DNA of 64,000 bases from NCBI GenBank assembly GCA_024508725.1, contig JANINS010000004.1, positions 266,163 to 330,162 of the forward strand, in the 5' to 3' direction. The number at the start of each line of letters is the position of its first letter. Position 1 is the first letter of the stretch. Shown in pieces: positions 33,126 through 43,232 of the stretch. The position numbers and the translations under genes are program-made. This DNA is from Chitinophagaceae bacterium. GTDB taxonomy: Bacteria; Bacteroidota; Bacteroidia; Chitinophagales; Chitinophagaceae. A model generated the notes under the pieces. That model ran no database searches. It saw only the letters and a list, made by a program, of their open reading frames with translations, and had not been told where the DNA came from.

Positions 33126-33860
33126 CTATTTATTGATCTTTAATGGATTATCGGCATACATATATTTCAGGGCTCCTGTTATAAGTGTTAGTAAAACGGA
33201 ATCCCCTTTCTTAACACTTTCATTAAAGGGATATCCGAATGAAAATCTTTGCTCTTCACCTTCAAATTTCAGATGTATATATTTTCTTCCTTCATCTGTA
33301 ACTACAGCTTTGGTGGTTCGTATTACGGGTGAAGGTTTAAGATAATTATACCAAACACTTGAATGAAAAATAACCAGGAACGGAATGAGGAACATGGCAA
33401 TTCGTATATGATCATCCCATTTGATGTTGTCAAATTTTATACGACCCTTTTTAGTATATATCCAACAAAAAACAACTCCTGCAGTACTACCTGCGACTAT
33501 CACGTCAAATATGAATTTCTTCCAGTTAAGATAATTTTCCACTTTACTACCGGATAAAGTAATGCTCATTACCAATATCGTAGTGAGTGTAGTAACAAAG
33601 TAGTAAATGATCTTTTGTTTTCTTATGCCTGGAAACGAATCATATTCATGGTTTTCTTTATTTGCTTCAAGAGCTTCGTTATACTGGCTTTCTGCTATGT
33701 TGCTGGCAAACATCAAACCTAGTAAGATCAGCAATATCGATAATAAACCCAGAGGCATCGATATCCATTTTGTTTCTATATTCCAAACAAGCGCAAGGCC
33801 TCCAGCACCTATTGCAATAAATATCAGCGGAATTAAGTAAGGATATAGCTTTTCCTTCAT
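33126..33860 (-). CDS. Hypothetical membrane protein
   Basis: A 244-residue protein with about five transmembrane segments: two at the N-terminus (LIPLIFIAIGAGGLALVW and PLGLLSILLILLGLMFA), two in the middle (YFVTTLTTILVMSITLSG and FDVIVAGSTAGVVFCWIY) and one near 178-198. A soluble C-terminal beta domain ends HLKFEGEEQRFSFGYPF. No named family is certain; the layout recalls DUF3592-type proteins. It is separated from gcvP by a terminator and nothing nearby suggests a role. Confidence 0.75.
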   Translation of the reverse strand: MKEKLYPYLIPLIFIAIGAGGLALVWNIETKWISMPLGLLSILLILLGLMFASNIAESQYNEALEANKENHEYDSFPGIRKQKIIYYFVTTLTTILVMSITLSGSKVENYLNWKKFIFDVIVAGSTAGVVFCWIYTKKGRIKFDNIKWDDHIRIAMFLIPFLVIFHSSVWYNYLKPSPVIRTTKAVVTDEGRKYIHLKFEGEEQRFSFGYPFNESVKKGDSVLLTLITGALKYMYADNPLKINK

Positions 33861-33888
33861 TCAGAAAACTAGTTCGTTTAAAAATAAA

Positions 33889-33912
33889 AAAGTCCCGCCA
33901 AAACGGGACTTT
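33889..33912 (-). terminator. Rho-independent terminator after gcvP
   Basis: A 9-bp stem AAAGTCCCG/CGGGACTTT with a 6-nt loop. Read on the minus strand it is followed by TTTATTTTT, 18 bp after the gcvP stop. Confidence 0.9.
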
Positions 33913-33930
33913 AGCGTTATCAGCAAAGAA

Positions 33931-36822
33931 TTAATTCTCCATATAACTTTCCATCGGCTCACAGGTACAGATCAAATTTCTGTCGCCATACGTATTGTTG
34001 ATACGACCGATAGAAGGCCAGAACTTACCATGACGGATATAAGCCAAAGGAAATGCAGCTTCTTGCCTGCTGTACGGTTTGTTCCACTCATCTGAGATCA
34101 CCACGGCTTGTGTGTGTGGTGCATTCTTCATTGCATTATTGGCTTTGTCACTCTTACCATCTTCGATGGCTTTGATCTCTTCGTAAATGCTGATGAGTGC
34201 TTCACAAAAACGATCCAGCTCTGCCTTGTCTTCACTTTCTGTTGGCTCGATCATGATCGTTCCCGGAACAGGGAAGCTGAGTGTTGGTGCATGGAAGCCA
34301 TAATCCATCAAACGTTTTGCAACATCTTCTGCTTCGATGCCGGTTGTTTGTTTAAACGGCCGAAGATCAACAATGAACTCATGTGCACACACACCATGAT
34401 TGCCGGTATACAAAATAGGATAGAACTTCTGCAATCTTGCTCTCATGTAATTGGCATTGAGAATCGCATATTCAGTTGCTTTTCTCAAACCTGTACTTCC
34501 CAGCATTTTAATATATGCATAGCTGATGAGCAGAATAGAAGCCGAGCCAAACGGAGCTGCACTTACAGCACCGGCACGATTAGGAACCATTGGTTTTTCA
34601 TCACCGGTAATATGTCCTGGTAAATACGGCGCAAGATGTGCAGCAACACAAATTGGTCCCATTCCAGGTCCGCCACCACCATGAGGAATAGCAAATGTTT
34701 TGTGCAGGTTCAGGTGACAAACATCGGCACCAATGGTTGCAGGTGATGTTAGTCCTACCTGTGCATTCATATTAGCACCGTCCATGTAAACCTGTCCGCC
34801 AAACTGGTGAACGATCTCACACACTTCTTTAATTCTTTCTTCGAATACACCATGCGTTGAAGGATATGTTACCATCAAACAGGAAAGATCATTTTGATGT
34901 TGCTCTGCTTTTGCTCTCAGGTCTTCCACATCAATGTAACCTTCTGCAGTGCTCTTTACCACCACCACTTTCATTCCTGCCATCACAGCAGAAGCAGGGT
35001 TGGTTCCATGTGCACTCATCGGTATTAACACAACATTCTTATGTGGGTTACCATTACCAATATGATAATTTCTGATAGCCAATAAACCAGCATATTCACC
35101 TTGTGCACCACTATTTGGTTGTAAAGAACATGCAGCAAAACCGGTGATATTGCAAAGGTCATTTGCCAGCTCCTGGATCATATAATGATAGCCTTTGGCT
35201 TGATCATTCGGAACGAACGGATGAATCTTACTCCAGTTTGGCCAGCTTAACGGCATAAGTTCAGTGGCTGCATTCAGTTTCATGGTACAGCTACCGAGAG
35301 AGATCATCGAAGTATTGAGTGAAAGATCTTTGTTCTCGAGGCTCTTCATATAACGCATCATCTGTGTTTCGCTGTGATGCGTGTTGAAAACAGGATGTGT
35401 TAAGAAATCAGAAGTTCTTCTAAGGTCAGCAGGAATATGATCGAATGAATGATCTGCATCAAATGTTACTTCAGCGATGTCTTTGCTTGCTACCTCCTGG
35501 AAAATGCCGATGATGTCGAGCACGTCTGCTTGTGTGGTTGTTTCATCAACTGAAATACCAACAGTATTGCTCTGTTCAAAATAGCGGAAGTTCACTCCAC
35601 GATTTTCAGCGATGGTCCTGATCTTACTGCTATCCTGCACATCAACAATGATCGTATCGAAATAATTTTTGTGCCTGATGTTGTAACCGGCTTCAGTAAG
35701 TTCAGCAGCCAATGTTCCCGCTAATAAAGAAACTCTTTTAGCAATCTTCTTCAATCCTTCAGGTCCATGAAACACTGCATACATCGCAGCCATGTTAGCT
35801 AACAGAGCTTGTGCAGTACAGATATTAGAAGTTGCTTTTTCTCTCTTAATATGTTGCTCTCTTGTTTGCAACGCCATTCTCAATGCCCTGTTATTCTGAG
35901 CATCGACACTTACGCCAATGATCCTTCCAGGGATAACTCTTTTAAACTCATCTTTGGTAGAGAAAAATCCTGCATGCGGACCACCATAACCCAACGGCAC
36001 ACCAAATCTTTGTGCAGAACCAATGGCAACATCAGCTCCTAATTCTCCGGGAGGCGTCAACATCGTTAATGCCAGCAGGTCAGTTGCCATTACAACATAA
36101 GCACCCATTCCATGCATTCTTTCAATAAAGCCACGGTAATCTTCTACCGAACCTTCATTGTTTGGATATTGAACAATGGCTCCAAAGTAAGCTTCATTGA
36201 TCGGGTTGGTTGCATAGTCTGCAATTACCAATTGTATTCCCAAAGGTTCGGCTCTGGTAAAGAGTACATCAATTGTTTGCGGGAAAAGATTTTGATCTAC
36301 AAAGAACAATGGCTTCTCGGCTTTGTCTCCCTTGTTCACCTGGTGAAACAGCATGCTCATTGCTTCTGCTGCAGCAGTACCTTCATCCAGCAGCGATGCA
36401 TTGGCAATTGGTAAAGCAGTAAGATCACTCACCATTGTCTGGAAGTTCAACAAACTTTCCAAACGTCCTTGTGATATCTCAGCCTGGTACGGTGTGTATT
36501 GTGTATACCATCCCGGGTTTTCAAACAGGTTACGCAATATCACAGAAGGAACGATCGTATCGTAATAACCCTGTCCGATGTACGTTTTGTACACCTTGTT
36601 CTTCAGCGAAACTTCTTTCAGGTGATTCAGGTATTCAAACTCACTCATCGGAGATCCGGTCTCCAGTTCATTCGTCAGCCTGATAGACCTTGGGATCACT
36701 TTATCGATCAATGAATCGATGCTTTGTTCACCCAACTCCTTTAGCATTTCCTGTGTTTCTGCTTCGTCCGGACCAATATGTCTTGCGATAAACTCGTTAC
36801 GTTGCTGTTCAAAAAGATTCAT
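33931..36822 (-). CDS. gcvP: Glycine dehydrogenase (aminomethyl-transferring), P protein
   Basis: A 963-residue fused (homodimer-type) P protein. It starts RHIGPDEAE, contains GYYDTIVPSVILRN and GTAAAEAM in the N-terminal half, and carries the PLP lysine K708 in HLNLHKTFAIPHGGGGPG in the C-terminal half. It decarboxylates glycine and passes the aminomethyl group to lipoylated GcvH. The genes for H, T and L proteins are not here. A possible -7 box (TACCTTTG, 36942-36949) would give a leader of about 115 nt that includes copy D of the 20-nt repeat. Confidence 0.97.
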   Translation of the reverse strand: MNLFEQQRNEFIARHIGPDEAETQEMLKELGEQSIDSLIDKVIPRSIRLTNELETGSPMSEFEYLNHLKEVSLKNKVYKTYIGQGYYDTIVPSVILRNLFENPGWYTQYTPYQAEISQGRLESLLNFQTMVSDLTALPIANASLLDEGTAAAEAMSMLFHQVNKGDKAEKPLFFVDQNLFPQTIDVLFTRAEPLGIQLVIADYATNPINEAYFGAIVQYPNNEGSVEDYRGFIERMHGMGAYVVMATDLLALTMLTPPGELGADVAIGSAQRFGVPLGYGGPHAGFFSTKDEFKRVIPGRIIGVSVDAQNNRALRMALQTREQHIKREKATSNICTAQALLANMAAMYAVFHGPEGLKKIAKRVSLLAGTLAAELTEAGYNIRHKNYFDTIIVDVQDSSKIRTIAENRGVNFRYFEQSNTVGISVDETTTQADVLDIIGIFQEVASKDIAEVTFDADHSFDHIPADLRRTSDFLTHPVFNTHHSETQMMRYMKSLENKDLSLNTSMISLGSCTMKLNAATELMPLSWPNWSKIHPFVPNDQAKGYHYMIQELANDLCNITGFAACSLQPNSGAQGEYAGLLAIRNYHIGNGNPHKNVVLIPMSAHGTNPASAVMAGMKVVVVKSTAEGYIDVEDLRAKAEQHQNDLSCLMVTYPSTHGVFEERIKEVCEIVHQFGGQVYMDGANMNAQVGLTSPATIGADVCHLNLHKTFAIPHGGGGPGMGPICVAAHLAPYLPGHITGDEKPMVPNRAGAVSAAPFGSASILLISYAYIKMLGSTGLRKATEYAILNANYMRARLQKFYPILYTGNHGVCAHEFIVDLRPFKQTTGIEAEDVAKRLMDYGFHAPTLSFPVPGTIMIEPTESEDKAELDRFCEALISIYEEIKAIEDGKSDKANNAMKNAPHTQAVVISDEWNKPYSRQEAAFPLAYIRHGKFWPSIGRINNTYGDRNLICTCEPMESYMEN

Positions 36823-36889
36823 ATAGACTCCTGTAGAATTTTTATTATGAGGTCAGCTGAGGTACAGGTGGCAGCTTTCGTTGCGTCGC

Positions 36890-36909
36890 ACTCTTCAACT
36901 GCTTGAACT
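36890..36909 (+). repeat. Intergenic 20-nt repeat, copy D
   Basis: Reads GTTGCGTCGCACTCTTCAAC, preceded by GCTTTC. It lies between gcvP and the cysteine desulfurase gene and would be in the gcvP 5' leader if the predicted promoter is right. Confidence 0.7.
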
Positions 36910-36941
36910 TTAATGGGCAAATTACTGCCTAAAATTCGCCG

Positions 36942-36949
36942 CAAAGGTA
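36942..36949 (-). promoter_or_regulatory. Possible -7 box (TACCTTTG) for gcvP
   Basis: Exact TAnnTTTG on the minus strand, 119 bp upstream of the gcvP ATG. No clear -33 box was found. Confidence 0.35.
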
Positions 36950-37040
36950 ACGTTCGTTAGTGCAGTAAATTCATAACGAAGCGTTGAGTTTTGCACCGCA
37001 TGTTCATTACACCAGAATCGGCTGTTTGGTTCGTTTCTTT

Positions 37041-37048
37041 TACTTTTG
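37041..37048 (+). promoter_or_regulatory. Bacteroidota -7 box (TACTTTTG) for the cysteine desulfurase gene
   Basis: Exact TAnnTTTG match ending 20 bp before the ATG at 37069. It argues against the upstream in-frame ATGs at 36991 and 37000. Confidence 0.5.
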
Positions 37049-37068
37049 CACCTTACCAGACTTACCCC

Positions 37069-38196
37069 ATGAGCCGTATTTACCTTGATAATGCAGCAAC
37101 AACACCATTGGAACCCAAAGTGTTAGAGGCGATGATGCCTTATTTTACCACGCACTTTGGTAATCCTTCTTCTATTTACAGCTATGGTAGAGAAACCAGG
37201 CTGGCAATAGAAAATGCCCGTAAATCGGTGGCAAAGATCCTGGGTGCTCATCCATCAGAAATATTTTTCACTTCCGGCGGAACAGAAAGCAGCAATACTG
37301 CCATCTGTGCTTCGGTAAGAGATCTGGGTTGTAAAAGGATCATCACCTCAGAGATCGAACATCACGCAACACTGCATACGGTTGAATACCTGCACAAGAA
37401 AGGTGAAATTGAATTGGATTATGTGAAGCTGCTACCTGATGGTCATGTTGATCTTCAAAATCTCGAAGAATTACTTTCAAAAAGCGAAGAGAAAACCCTG
37501 GTGACTTTATTACATGCCAATAACGAGATCGGTAACATGCTCGATATTGAAGCAGTAGGAGAGATATGTAAAAAGTACAATGCAGTTTTTCATTGCGATA
37601 CTGTACAAACGGTTGGTCACTTCCCGATCGATCTGAAAAAGATACATGTTCATTTCATTACTGGTGCCGGTCATAAATTTCACGGACCAAAAGGTGTGGG
37701 TATGTTGTATGTAAATGCAAACATCAAGATCACTCCTTTGGTGCATGGTGGTGGCCAGGAACGCAATATGAGAGCTGGTACAGAAAATCTTTACGGTATT
37801 GTTGGATTTGCAAAAGCACTTGAACTTGCTACTGAAAATATTGAGCAGGACACTAAGTATATCAACGATCTTAAAATGTATATGGCCGAAAAACTTCAGC
37901 AGGAAATTGCAGGAGTTAGATTCAATGGCGATTACAAGGGCAGAAGTTTATATACTGTGCTTAATGTAAGCTTTCCTAAAACAGATAAGAGTGAGATGCT
38001 GCTCTTCAATCTTGACATCAATAATATCTGTGCATCTGGCGGTAGTGCCTGCAGCAGCGGAACAGATATTGGCAGCCATGTGATCAAAGCGGTGAATCCG
38101 GAGAATCACAGCATCGCCATTCGCTTTTCATTCTCTAAACACAACACGAAAGAAGAGATTGAGAGTGTTGTGGAGAAATTGAAAGAACTGGTTTAG
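37069..38196 (+). CDS. Cysteine desulfurase (NifS/IscS family)
   Basis: A 375-residue class V PLP enzyme starting MSRIYLDNAATTPLEP. The PLP lysine is K203 in GAGHKFHGPKGVG and the persulfide cysteine is C328 in GGSACSSGTDIG, whose surrounding loop is of the IscS/NifS (group I) type. It supplies sulfur for Fe-S clusters and thiolated tRNA. No IscU or other isc/suf gene is adjacent, so its specific partner is unknown. The start is set by the -7 box at 37041. Confidence 0.93.
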   Translation: MSRIYLDNAATTPLEPKVLEAMMPYFTTHFGNPSSIYSYGRETRLAIENARKSVAKILGAHPSEIFFTSGGTESSNTAICASVRDLGCKRIITSEIEHHATLHTVEYLHKKGEIELDYVKLLPDGHVDLQNLEELLSKSEEKTLVTLLHANNEIGNMLDIEAVGEICKKYNAVFHCDTVQTVGHFPIDLKKIHVHFITGAGHKFHGPKGVGMLYVNANIKITPLVHGGGQERNMRAGTENLYGIVGFAKALELATENIEQDTKYINDLKMYMAEKLQQEIAGVRFNGDYKGRSLYTVLNVSFPKTDKSEMLLFNLDINNICASGGSACSSGTDIGSHVIKAVNPENHSIAIRFSFSKHNTKEEIESVVEKLKELV

Positions 38197-38261
38197 ATTT
38201 TATCTTCCTGAATAGTCTTCCATAACATCAATTATGTTTTAATAATATGATGTGTCGCAAA

Positions 38262-38275
38262 CGTTATCGGTAACG
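38262..38275. promoter_or_regulatory. Near-palindrome CGTTATCGGTAACG, candidate operator
   Basis: A 14-bp inverted repeat with one mismatched pair, extended at right to GGTAACGACTGCGTA. The same right half occurs at 46544-46558 and 53307-53321, each upstream of a T9SS-island transcription unit. It resembles LacI-family operators in form. Confidence 0.45.
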
Positions 38276-38460
38276 ACTGCGTAAAAAAATAGTGTCTTCA
38301 TTTGATCATCGATTTATATCTGGAGTAGTTTGTCTTCACGATTGTAAAGATTGCTTGCATTGCTTCGCCACATTACAGTAGCTGTAGTACTGCCGGAAAT
38401 TTTTCTGCACACCTCTGAAGAGCACCGAATTCATTAACCAACTGAATTAATTCTTGCTGT

Positions 38461-41400
38461 ATGAGAAGAGGTATTACCTATCAATTCCTATTAGTATTTC
38501 TATTATTATTTCCACTAAGTGAACTTGTTGCTCAGATAAGCATGACTGCAAGTCCAACAACGTACACACAAGATTTTGATGGACTAAATAATAACAGTCC
38601 CGGAACAAATGTGACGTGGGCAGACAATACTACAGTACCTGGCTGGTATACTAATGGTCAAACTACCTATAGAACTTATTCAACTGGAGATGCAGCCCCA
38701 TCAAACAGAATATGGTCCTGCGGTTCAGCGGCTGGTAATACGGAAAGAGCTTTAGGTTCGATCATGACGAGTACAACTGTGAGATCTTGGGGTGTGCAAC
38801 TAAAAAATACCAGCGGGAATACACTTACTTCATTAACGATTGGATTTGATGCAGAACGATGGTATACATTGGGAACCGGGGCTAATTTTTTGGTTCAATA
38901 TTCGACTTCCGTTACAAGTATTGGAGATGCAATTGCCAGTTCCAACTGGACAAGTTTGGCTACCATAAGTTCTCCGGCTACAGGATTAAGCTATGATCTC
39001 TCCTCTCTTAACCTTGCTAATAATGCAACAATTACCATAAGGTTTATAGCCAGTTATAGTGGATCTTCTTCAAATGTTAGTCTTTGGGCTACCGATAACT
39101 TTACTGCGAGCTGGAGTGCTGGTGCTGCCTCTCCAACAATCACCGTTGGTTCTATTACTGCGTTTGGAAACCAGGTAGCAAATACAACATCTGCAGAAAA
39201 AACCTACAACGTTTCGGGATCTAACCTTACGAATAATATCTCTATTACACCACCAACAAATTTTGAAATATCCACAGGTACTGGTGGTAGTTTTGTCGCT
39301 ACTAATCCTATCACCTTAACTCAGTCAGGTGGAACTGTTAGCAGCACTCCCATCTATGTGAGATATAAACCATCATCTGCAACAGGTGCAACAGGAAGTT
39401 TAAATATCACCCATGCAAGTACAGGTGCTACTAGTCAAAATGTTGCTGTAAGTGGAAATGCAATTGCATCAGAACCTGGTAGTATTGGATCACTTTCATT
39501 TGGTACTACGAATAACACATCTATTATAGTAAATCTTCCAACAATAGGAGATGGAACTAACAGGATCATTGTAGTAAAATCAGGGAGTAGTCCTACTGCT
39601 CCTGCAGATGCAAGTGATTATACTGCTAACTCAGCGTTTGGCAGCGGAAGTACAACTGGAGCCGGAAGTTATGTTGTGTATAATGGAACTGGCAGTGGAG
39701 CTGGTGTTGTAACTGTTACGGGTTTGTCTGCAGGAACAACTTATTATTTTGGAGTGTACGAATACAATGTTGGTACCGGAACATCTCAGAATTATCTTAC
39801 CAGTTCATCGGCTTCGGCTAATCAGTCAACTACAGCTCCAACATATACATGGACAGGTGCAACCGATAATAGTTTTGCTACTGCTACCAATTGGTCACCA
39901 GACAGAAGTTCTCCAACTACAAGTGATATCTTACAATTCAACGGAGCTACTGCAACAATCACCGCATTTACAACACAGCAGGTTGCACAACTAGTGATCA
40001 CCGGTAATTCAAATATTACTTTACAATCAGCCAGTGCTCAAACATTAACGATAGGTTCTTCAATGAGTATAGCGAGTGGATCCACATTCATACAGGGCAG
40101 CACGGTTAGTGTTACAATGGCAGCAAACAGTACTTCTACGATAAGTGGAACATATGAACTGGTTGCAGGAACATTCACTACAACGGCCTCAGGTGTGGTT
40201 GTTTCAATTGATGGAGCGAGTGCTGTTTTAAAAAATAGTGGCGGAACGATCACTTCAAGTGCAACAACATTATTATTTAAGAATAATGCAAGTTTTAGAC
40301 ATGCAGCAAATGGTGTTGCGATACCAACAGCAAATTGGACAACCAATGGAGGTTCTACAGTTAATATTACTGGTGTTACTTCTACTAGTCCTGCATCATC
40401 TTTAAACCAGGCATTCAATAACGTTATATGGAATTGTTCATCACAAACTGTGGCCGGTGTTGTGTTTGGTACAACAGGACTCAGCATCAGTGGTGATCTT
40501 ACCGTTGGTTCTACGGGAACAGGAACAATACAGCTAACATCAGGTAGTGGTGTTGCAGCGCTGATTGTTTCAGGCAATTATAGTCAGTCTGGCGGCGATG
40601 TTTTCATTTTTGCCACATCTGGCAGGTCATTAACTGTGAATGGAAATTTTGAATTAAGTGGAGGAACTTTTTCAATAACGAAAAACGGACAAGGCACAGC
40701 GACAAGTGGTGTAGCACTGAATGTAAAAGGAGGCTACAATCAAACAGGTGGCACATTAGCTAATACCGTAGCGAACAGTATTTCTGCACTTACTTTGAAT
40801 GGAACAAGCTCCCAGGATATAACTTTAGGAACTACTTCAGCTGTAAATATTACCTTGAATAATTCTTCAGGTGCTATTCTGCTAACCAGTGCTGTTATAC
40901 CAGGAACGCTTACGTTAACTACAGGTATGCTATCTATTGGAAGCAATACTTTAAGCATTGGCGGAACTATTAGTCGTACTTCAGGGAATATAGGTGCAAC
41001 TGCAGGCACCATCGAGTTGAATGGATCTTCTGCACAAACAATTCCTGCTAATTCATTCTCTGGGAATACTGTTGCAAATCTCAAGATCAGTAATGATGTG
41101 GTAATTGGAGGTACATTAAGTATATCAGATGTACTTTCTTTTGGTAATGTGAACAATAAAACACTAACCACTAATGGGAATCTTGTTTTAGCTTCTACTG
41201 CATCAGGTACTGCGACGGTAGCCGATATTACAAATGGAGGAGTGAATACTGGTAATTCGATAAGCGGTAACGTAACAGTTGAACGTTACATTCCTGCAAA
41301 AAGAGCATGGCGATTGCTAACAGCTCCATTAAAAGGATCGAGTAATAACTCAGTATATTACAACTGGCAGAATAATGGTTCCAGTGGTGTAGTTACCAAC

Positions 41401-42990
41401 ACCGGAGTTGAGATATGGGGTTCTTCGGGTACAGGACTTGCAACCGGTGCAAACTACTCACTTCGTAAATATACCTCGGCTAATGGCTGGGTTAACATCA
41501 CCAATACACAAACAGAACAGTTATTCAACAGTACTCACAATAACGCCTTTGCGATTTTTGTAACAGGTTCTTACGGTGGTGGTAATATCACTTCAGGATA
41601 TGCCGCTACCACACTCAAAGCAACAGGTACATTGCACGTAGGTAATGTTACTCATTCCAATATCGACAACTCGAAACATGCCATGATCGGTAATCCGTAT
41701 GCATCACCTGTAAATATTCATAATGTTATTAGTGGTAATGCAGCCTTCGATCAATTCATCTGGTTCTGGGATCCTGCTCTTGGCTCTAACGGAACTGGTG
41801 GTTATGTTACTTATACAGTAGCAACTAAATTATATACCGCCTCAACCAATTATCCGGGTGGTGCACAGGATGCAGTAGCACAAAGTGGCCAGGCATTTTT
41901 TATTAAAGCAAATAACCCAACCAATACACTTACATTCAGTGAATCAAACAAGACTACTGGTAGTTCAAATACTGTTTTCAGAACAAGCAATACAGCGGAA
42001 GTATTGAGAACGGGTTTGTACAAGATCATAAACAGTAATGCTTTACTTGCAGATGCTGTAATGAACATCTTTACAACAGGTAGTGATGCCTCGGTAACCA
42101 ATGATGATGCTGTTAAGATGAGCAATGGCGGAGAAAATCTTTCGATCATTCGAAATAACAGTTACCTGAGCATTGAATATCGCCCAACCATCAGCAGTAA
42201 CGATACGATCTTCTTAACCATGTGGAATACAGCTGCAGGTAATTATCGTTTCAGGTTTGAAGCAATAAACATGAGCAGCAGCGGTCTCAGTGCATTCCTC
42301 GAAGATGCTTACCTTAATACTTCTACTCCTGTTAGTTTAAATGGCAACACAGTGGAAGTTGATTTTGCTGTTACATCTAATGCAGCTACAACAGGTAACA
42401 GGTTCAGGATCGTGTTCAGGCCTGCTACTACTTTACCGTTAGCAATCAATAACATCAAAGCTTTTGAAAAAGGAAATGCAATAGCAGTAGAATGGAGTAA
42501 TAGCAGCGAGACCAATGTAGAGCGTTACGAAGTGGAACGTTCTGCTGATGGAAGAAACTTCACCAAAGCAGCTACAGTAAGTGCAAAAGCCAACAACGGA
42601 AGTGCAGTAAACTACCAGTGGATAGATAACAATCCGCTCGGCTCAACCAATTATTACAGGATAAAAGTGTTGGCTGCTGGTGACAATAAATATTCTTCGA
42701 TTGTTAAAGTGAATTTGCAGAAAGGAACGACTTATATATCACTGTATCCAAATCCTGTAAAAGGAGAAAGTGTACAACTGCAGTTGAGCAACCTGGCTAA
42801 AGGTCAATACACGATCAAAATGTACAACAGTGCAGGTCAGCAGGTGTACCAGCGATCGCTGCAACACAATGGTGGTTCTGCTTCAGAGACGATCAGCTTA
42901 GGAAACACATTACCTTCTGGCAGCTATGTACTTCGACTCACAGGAACTGATGTAGATATGAATCAACGAATCATCATCGAAAAACCATAA
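38461..42990 (+). CDS. Giant cell-surface protein with T9SS type A sorting domain
   Basis: A 1509-residue secreted protein. The signal peptide (YQFLLVFLLLFPLSELVAQ) is followed by an N-terminal beta domain (about 30-220), a choice-of-anchor/Ig-like region, an FN3-like module (DYTANSAFGSG, TTYYFGVYEYN) and long Ser/Thr/Gly-rich beta-helical or adhesion-type repeats. A PAKRAWRLLTAPL segment comes before the end. The C-terminus is a type A T9SS domain (LYPNPVKGE, then VYQRSLQHNGG and SGSYVLRL). It is exported by the type IX system and probably anchored on the cell surface. A 70-residue PID-CTERM-like gene starts 26 bp later. Function could be adhesion or polymer binding. Confidence 0.9.
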   Translation: MRRGITYQFLLVFLLLFPLSELVAQISMTASPTTYTQDFDGLNNNSPGTNVTWADNTTVPGWYTNGQTTYRTYSTGDAAPSNRIWSCGSAAGNTERALGSIMTSTTVRSWGVQLKNTSGNTLTSLTIGFDAERWYTLGTGANFLVQYSTSVTSIGDAIASSNWTSLATISSPATGLSYDLSSLNLANNATITIRFIASYSGSSSNVSLWATDNFTASWSAGAASPTITVGSITAFGNQVANTTSAEKTYNVSGSNLTNNISITPPTNFEISTGTGGSFVATNPITLTQSGGTVSSTPIYVRYKPSSATGATGSLNITHASTGATSQNVAVSGNAIASEPGSIGSLSFGTTNNTSIIVNLPTIGDGTNRIIVVKSGSSPTAPADASDYTANSAFGSGSTTGAGSYVVYNGTGSGAGVVTVTGLSAGTTYYFGVYEYNVGTGTSQNYLTSSSASANQSTTAPTYTWTGATDNSFATATNWSPDRSSPTTSDILQFNGATATITAFTTQQVAQLVITGNSNITLQSASAQTLTIGSSMSIASGSTFIQGSTVSVTMAANSTSTISGTYELVAGTFTTTASGVVVSIDGASAVLKNSGGTITSSATTLLFKNNASFRHAANGVAIPTANWTTNGGSTVNITGVTSTSPASSLNQAFNNVIWNCSSQTVAGVVFGTTGLSISGDLTVGSTGTGTIQLTSGSGVAALIVSGNYSQSGGDVFIFATSGRSLTVNGNFELSGGTFSITKNGQGTATSGVALNVKGGYNQTGGTLANTVANSISALTLNGTSSQDITLGTTSAVNITLNNSSGAILLTSAVIPGTLTLTTGMLSIGSNTLSIGGTISRTSGNIGATAGTIELNGSSAQTIPANSFSGNTVANLKISNDVVIGGTLSISDVLSFGNVNNKTLTTNGNLVLASTASGTATVADITNGGVNTGNSISGNVTVERYIPAKRAWRLLTAPLKGSSNNSVYYNWQNNGSSGVVTNTGVEIWGSSGTGLATGANYSLRKYTSANGWVNITNTQTEQLFNSTHNNAFAIFVTGSYGGGNITSGYAATTLKATGTLHVGNVTHSNIDNSKHAMIGNPYASPVNIHNVISGNAAFDQFIWFWDPALGSNGTGGYVTYTVATKLYTASTNYPGGAQDAVAQSGQAFFIKANNPTNTLTFSESNKTTGSSNTVFRTSNTAEVLRTGLYKIINSNALLADAVMNIFTTGSDASVTNDDAVKMSNGGENLSIIRNNSYLSIEYRPTISSNDTIFLTMWNTAAGNYRFRFEAINMSSSGLSAFLEDAYLNTSTPVSLNGNTVEVDFAVTSNAATTGNRFRIVFRPATTLPLAINNIKAFEKGNAIAVEWSNSSETNVERYEVERSADGRNFTKAATVSAKANNGSAVNYQWIDNNPLGSTNYYRIKVLAAGDNKYSSIVKVNLQKGTTYISLYPNPVKGESVQLQLSNLAKGQYTIKMYNSAGQQVYQRSLQHNGGSASETISLGNTLPSGSYVLRLTGTDVDMNQRIIIEKP

Positions 42991-43016
42991 TCAATCCCTA
43001 CCTAAAAAAGAACAAC

Positions 43017-43229
43017 ATGAAAACCATGAAAAGTAAGATAGTGATGAAGGCACTCATAGTTTTTTCGGTATTGATGATTAGTCTTGGTGCAATAGCACAA
43101 CCACCTGATCCGCTGGAAGATGATCCGGGAGTTCCACTTGATGGTGGTTTATCCGTCCTTATCGCTGCAGGTGTGGGTTATGGTGCTAAAAAAATACATG
43201 ATGCGAGAAAGAAAAATGAAAATAACTAA
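43017..43229 (+). CDS. Small exported protein with PID-CTERM-like sorting tail
   Basis: A 70-residue protein. The N-terminal signal peptide (VFSVLMISLGAIAQ) is followed by a short acidic/proline linker (PPDPLEDDPG), then VPLDGG, a hydrophobic stretch LSVLIAAGVGYGA and a basic tail KKIHDARKK. This tripartite tail (P-I/L-D-G-G motif, hydrophobic helix, positive end) matches the PID-CTERM type of Bacteroidota sorting signals as I remember it. The mature peptide between the signals is only about 10 residues. It is placed between two giant T9SS proteins. No sorting enzyme gene is in the window. Confidence 0.75.
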   Translation: MKTMKSKIVMKALIVFSVLMISLGAIAQPPDPLEDDPGVPLDGGLSVLIAAGVGYGAKKIHDARKKNENN

Positions 43230-43232
43230 AAC

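Noticed and set aside
34108-34623. 171-codon plus-strand frame opposite gcvP
   Set aside because: It lies wholly within the well-supported gcvP gene and its translation is Cys/His-rich with no domain.
36946-36960. GGTAACGTTCGTTAG as a fourth copy of the surface-protein leader element
   Set aside because: Only the GGTAACG core matches; the ATTGCRTA part is absent and the neighbours are gcvP and a cysteine desulfurase.
40038-40577. Long minus-strand open frame of 179 codons inside the 1509-residue surface protein gene
   Set aside because: It is the opposite strand of a Thr/Ser/Gly-rich repetitive coding region, where such frames arise by composition. It has a Val/Pro-rich translation and no family features.
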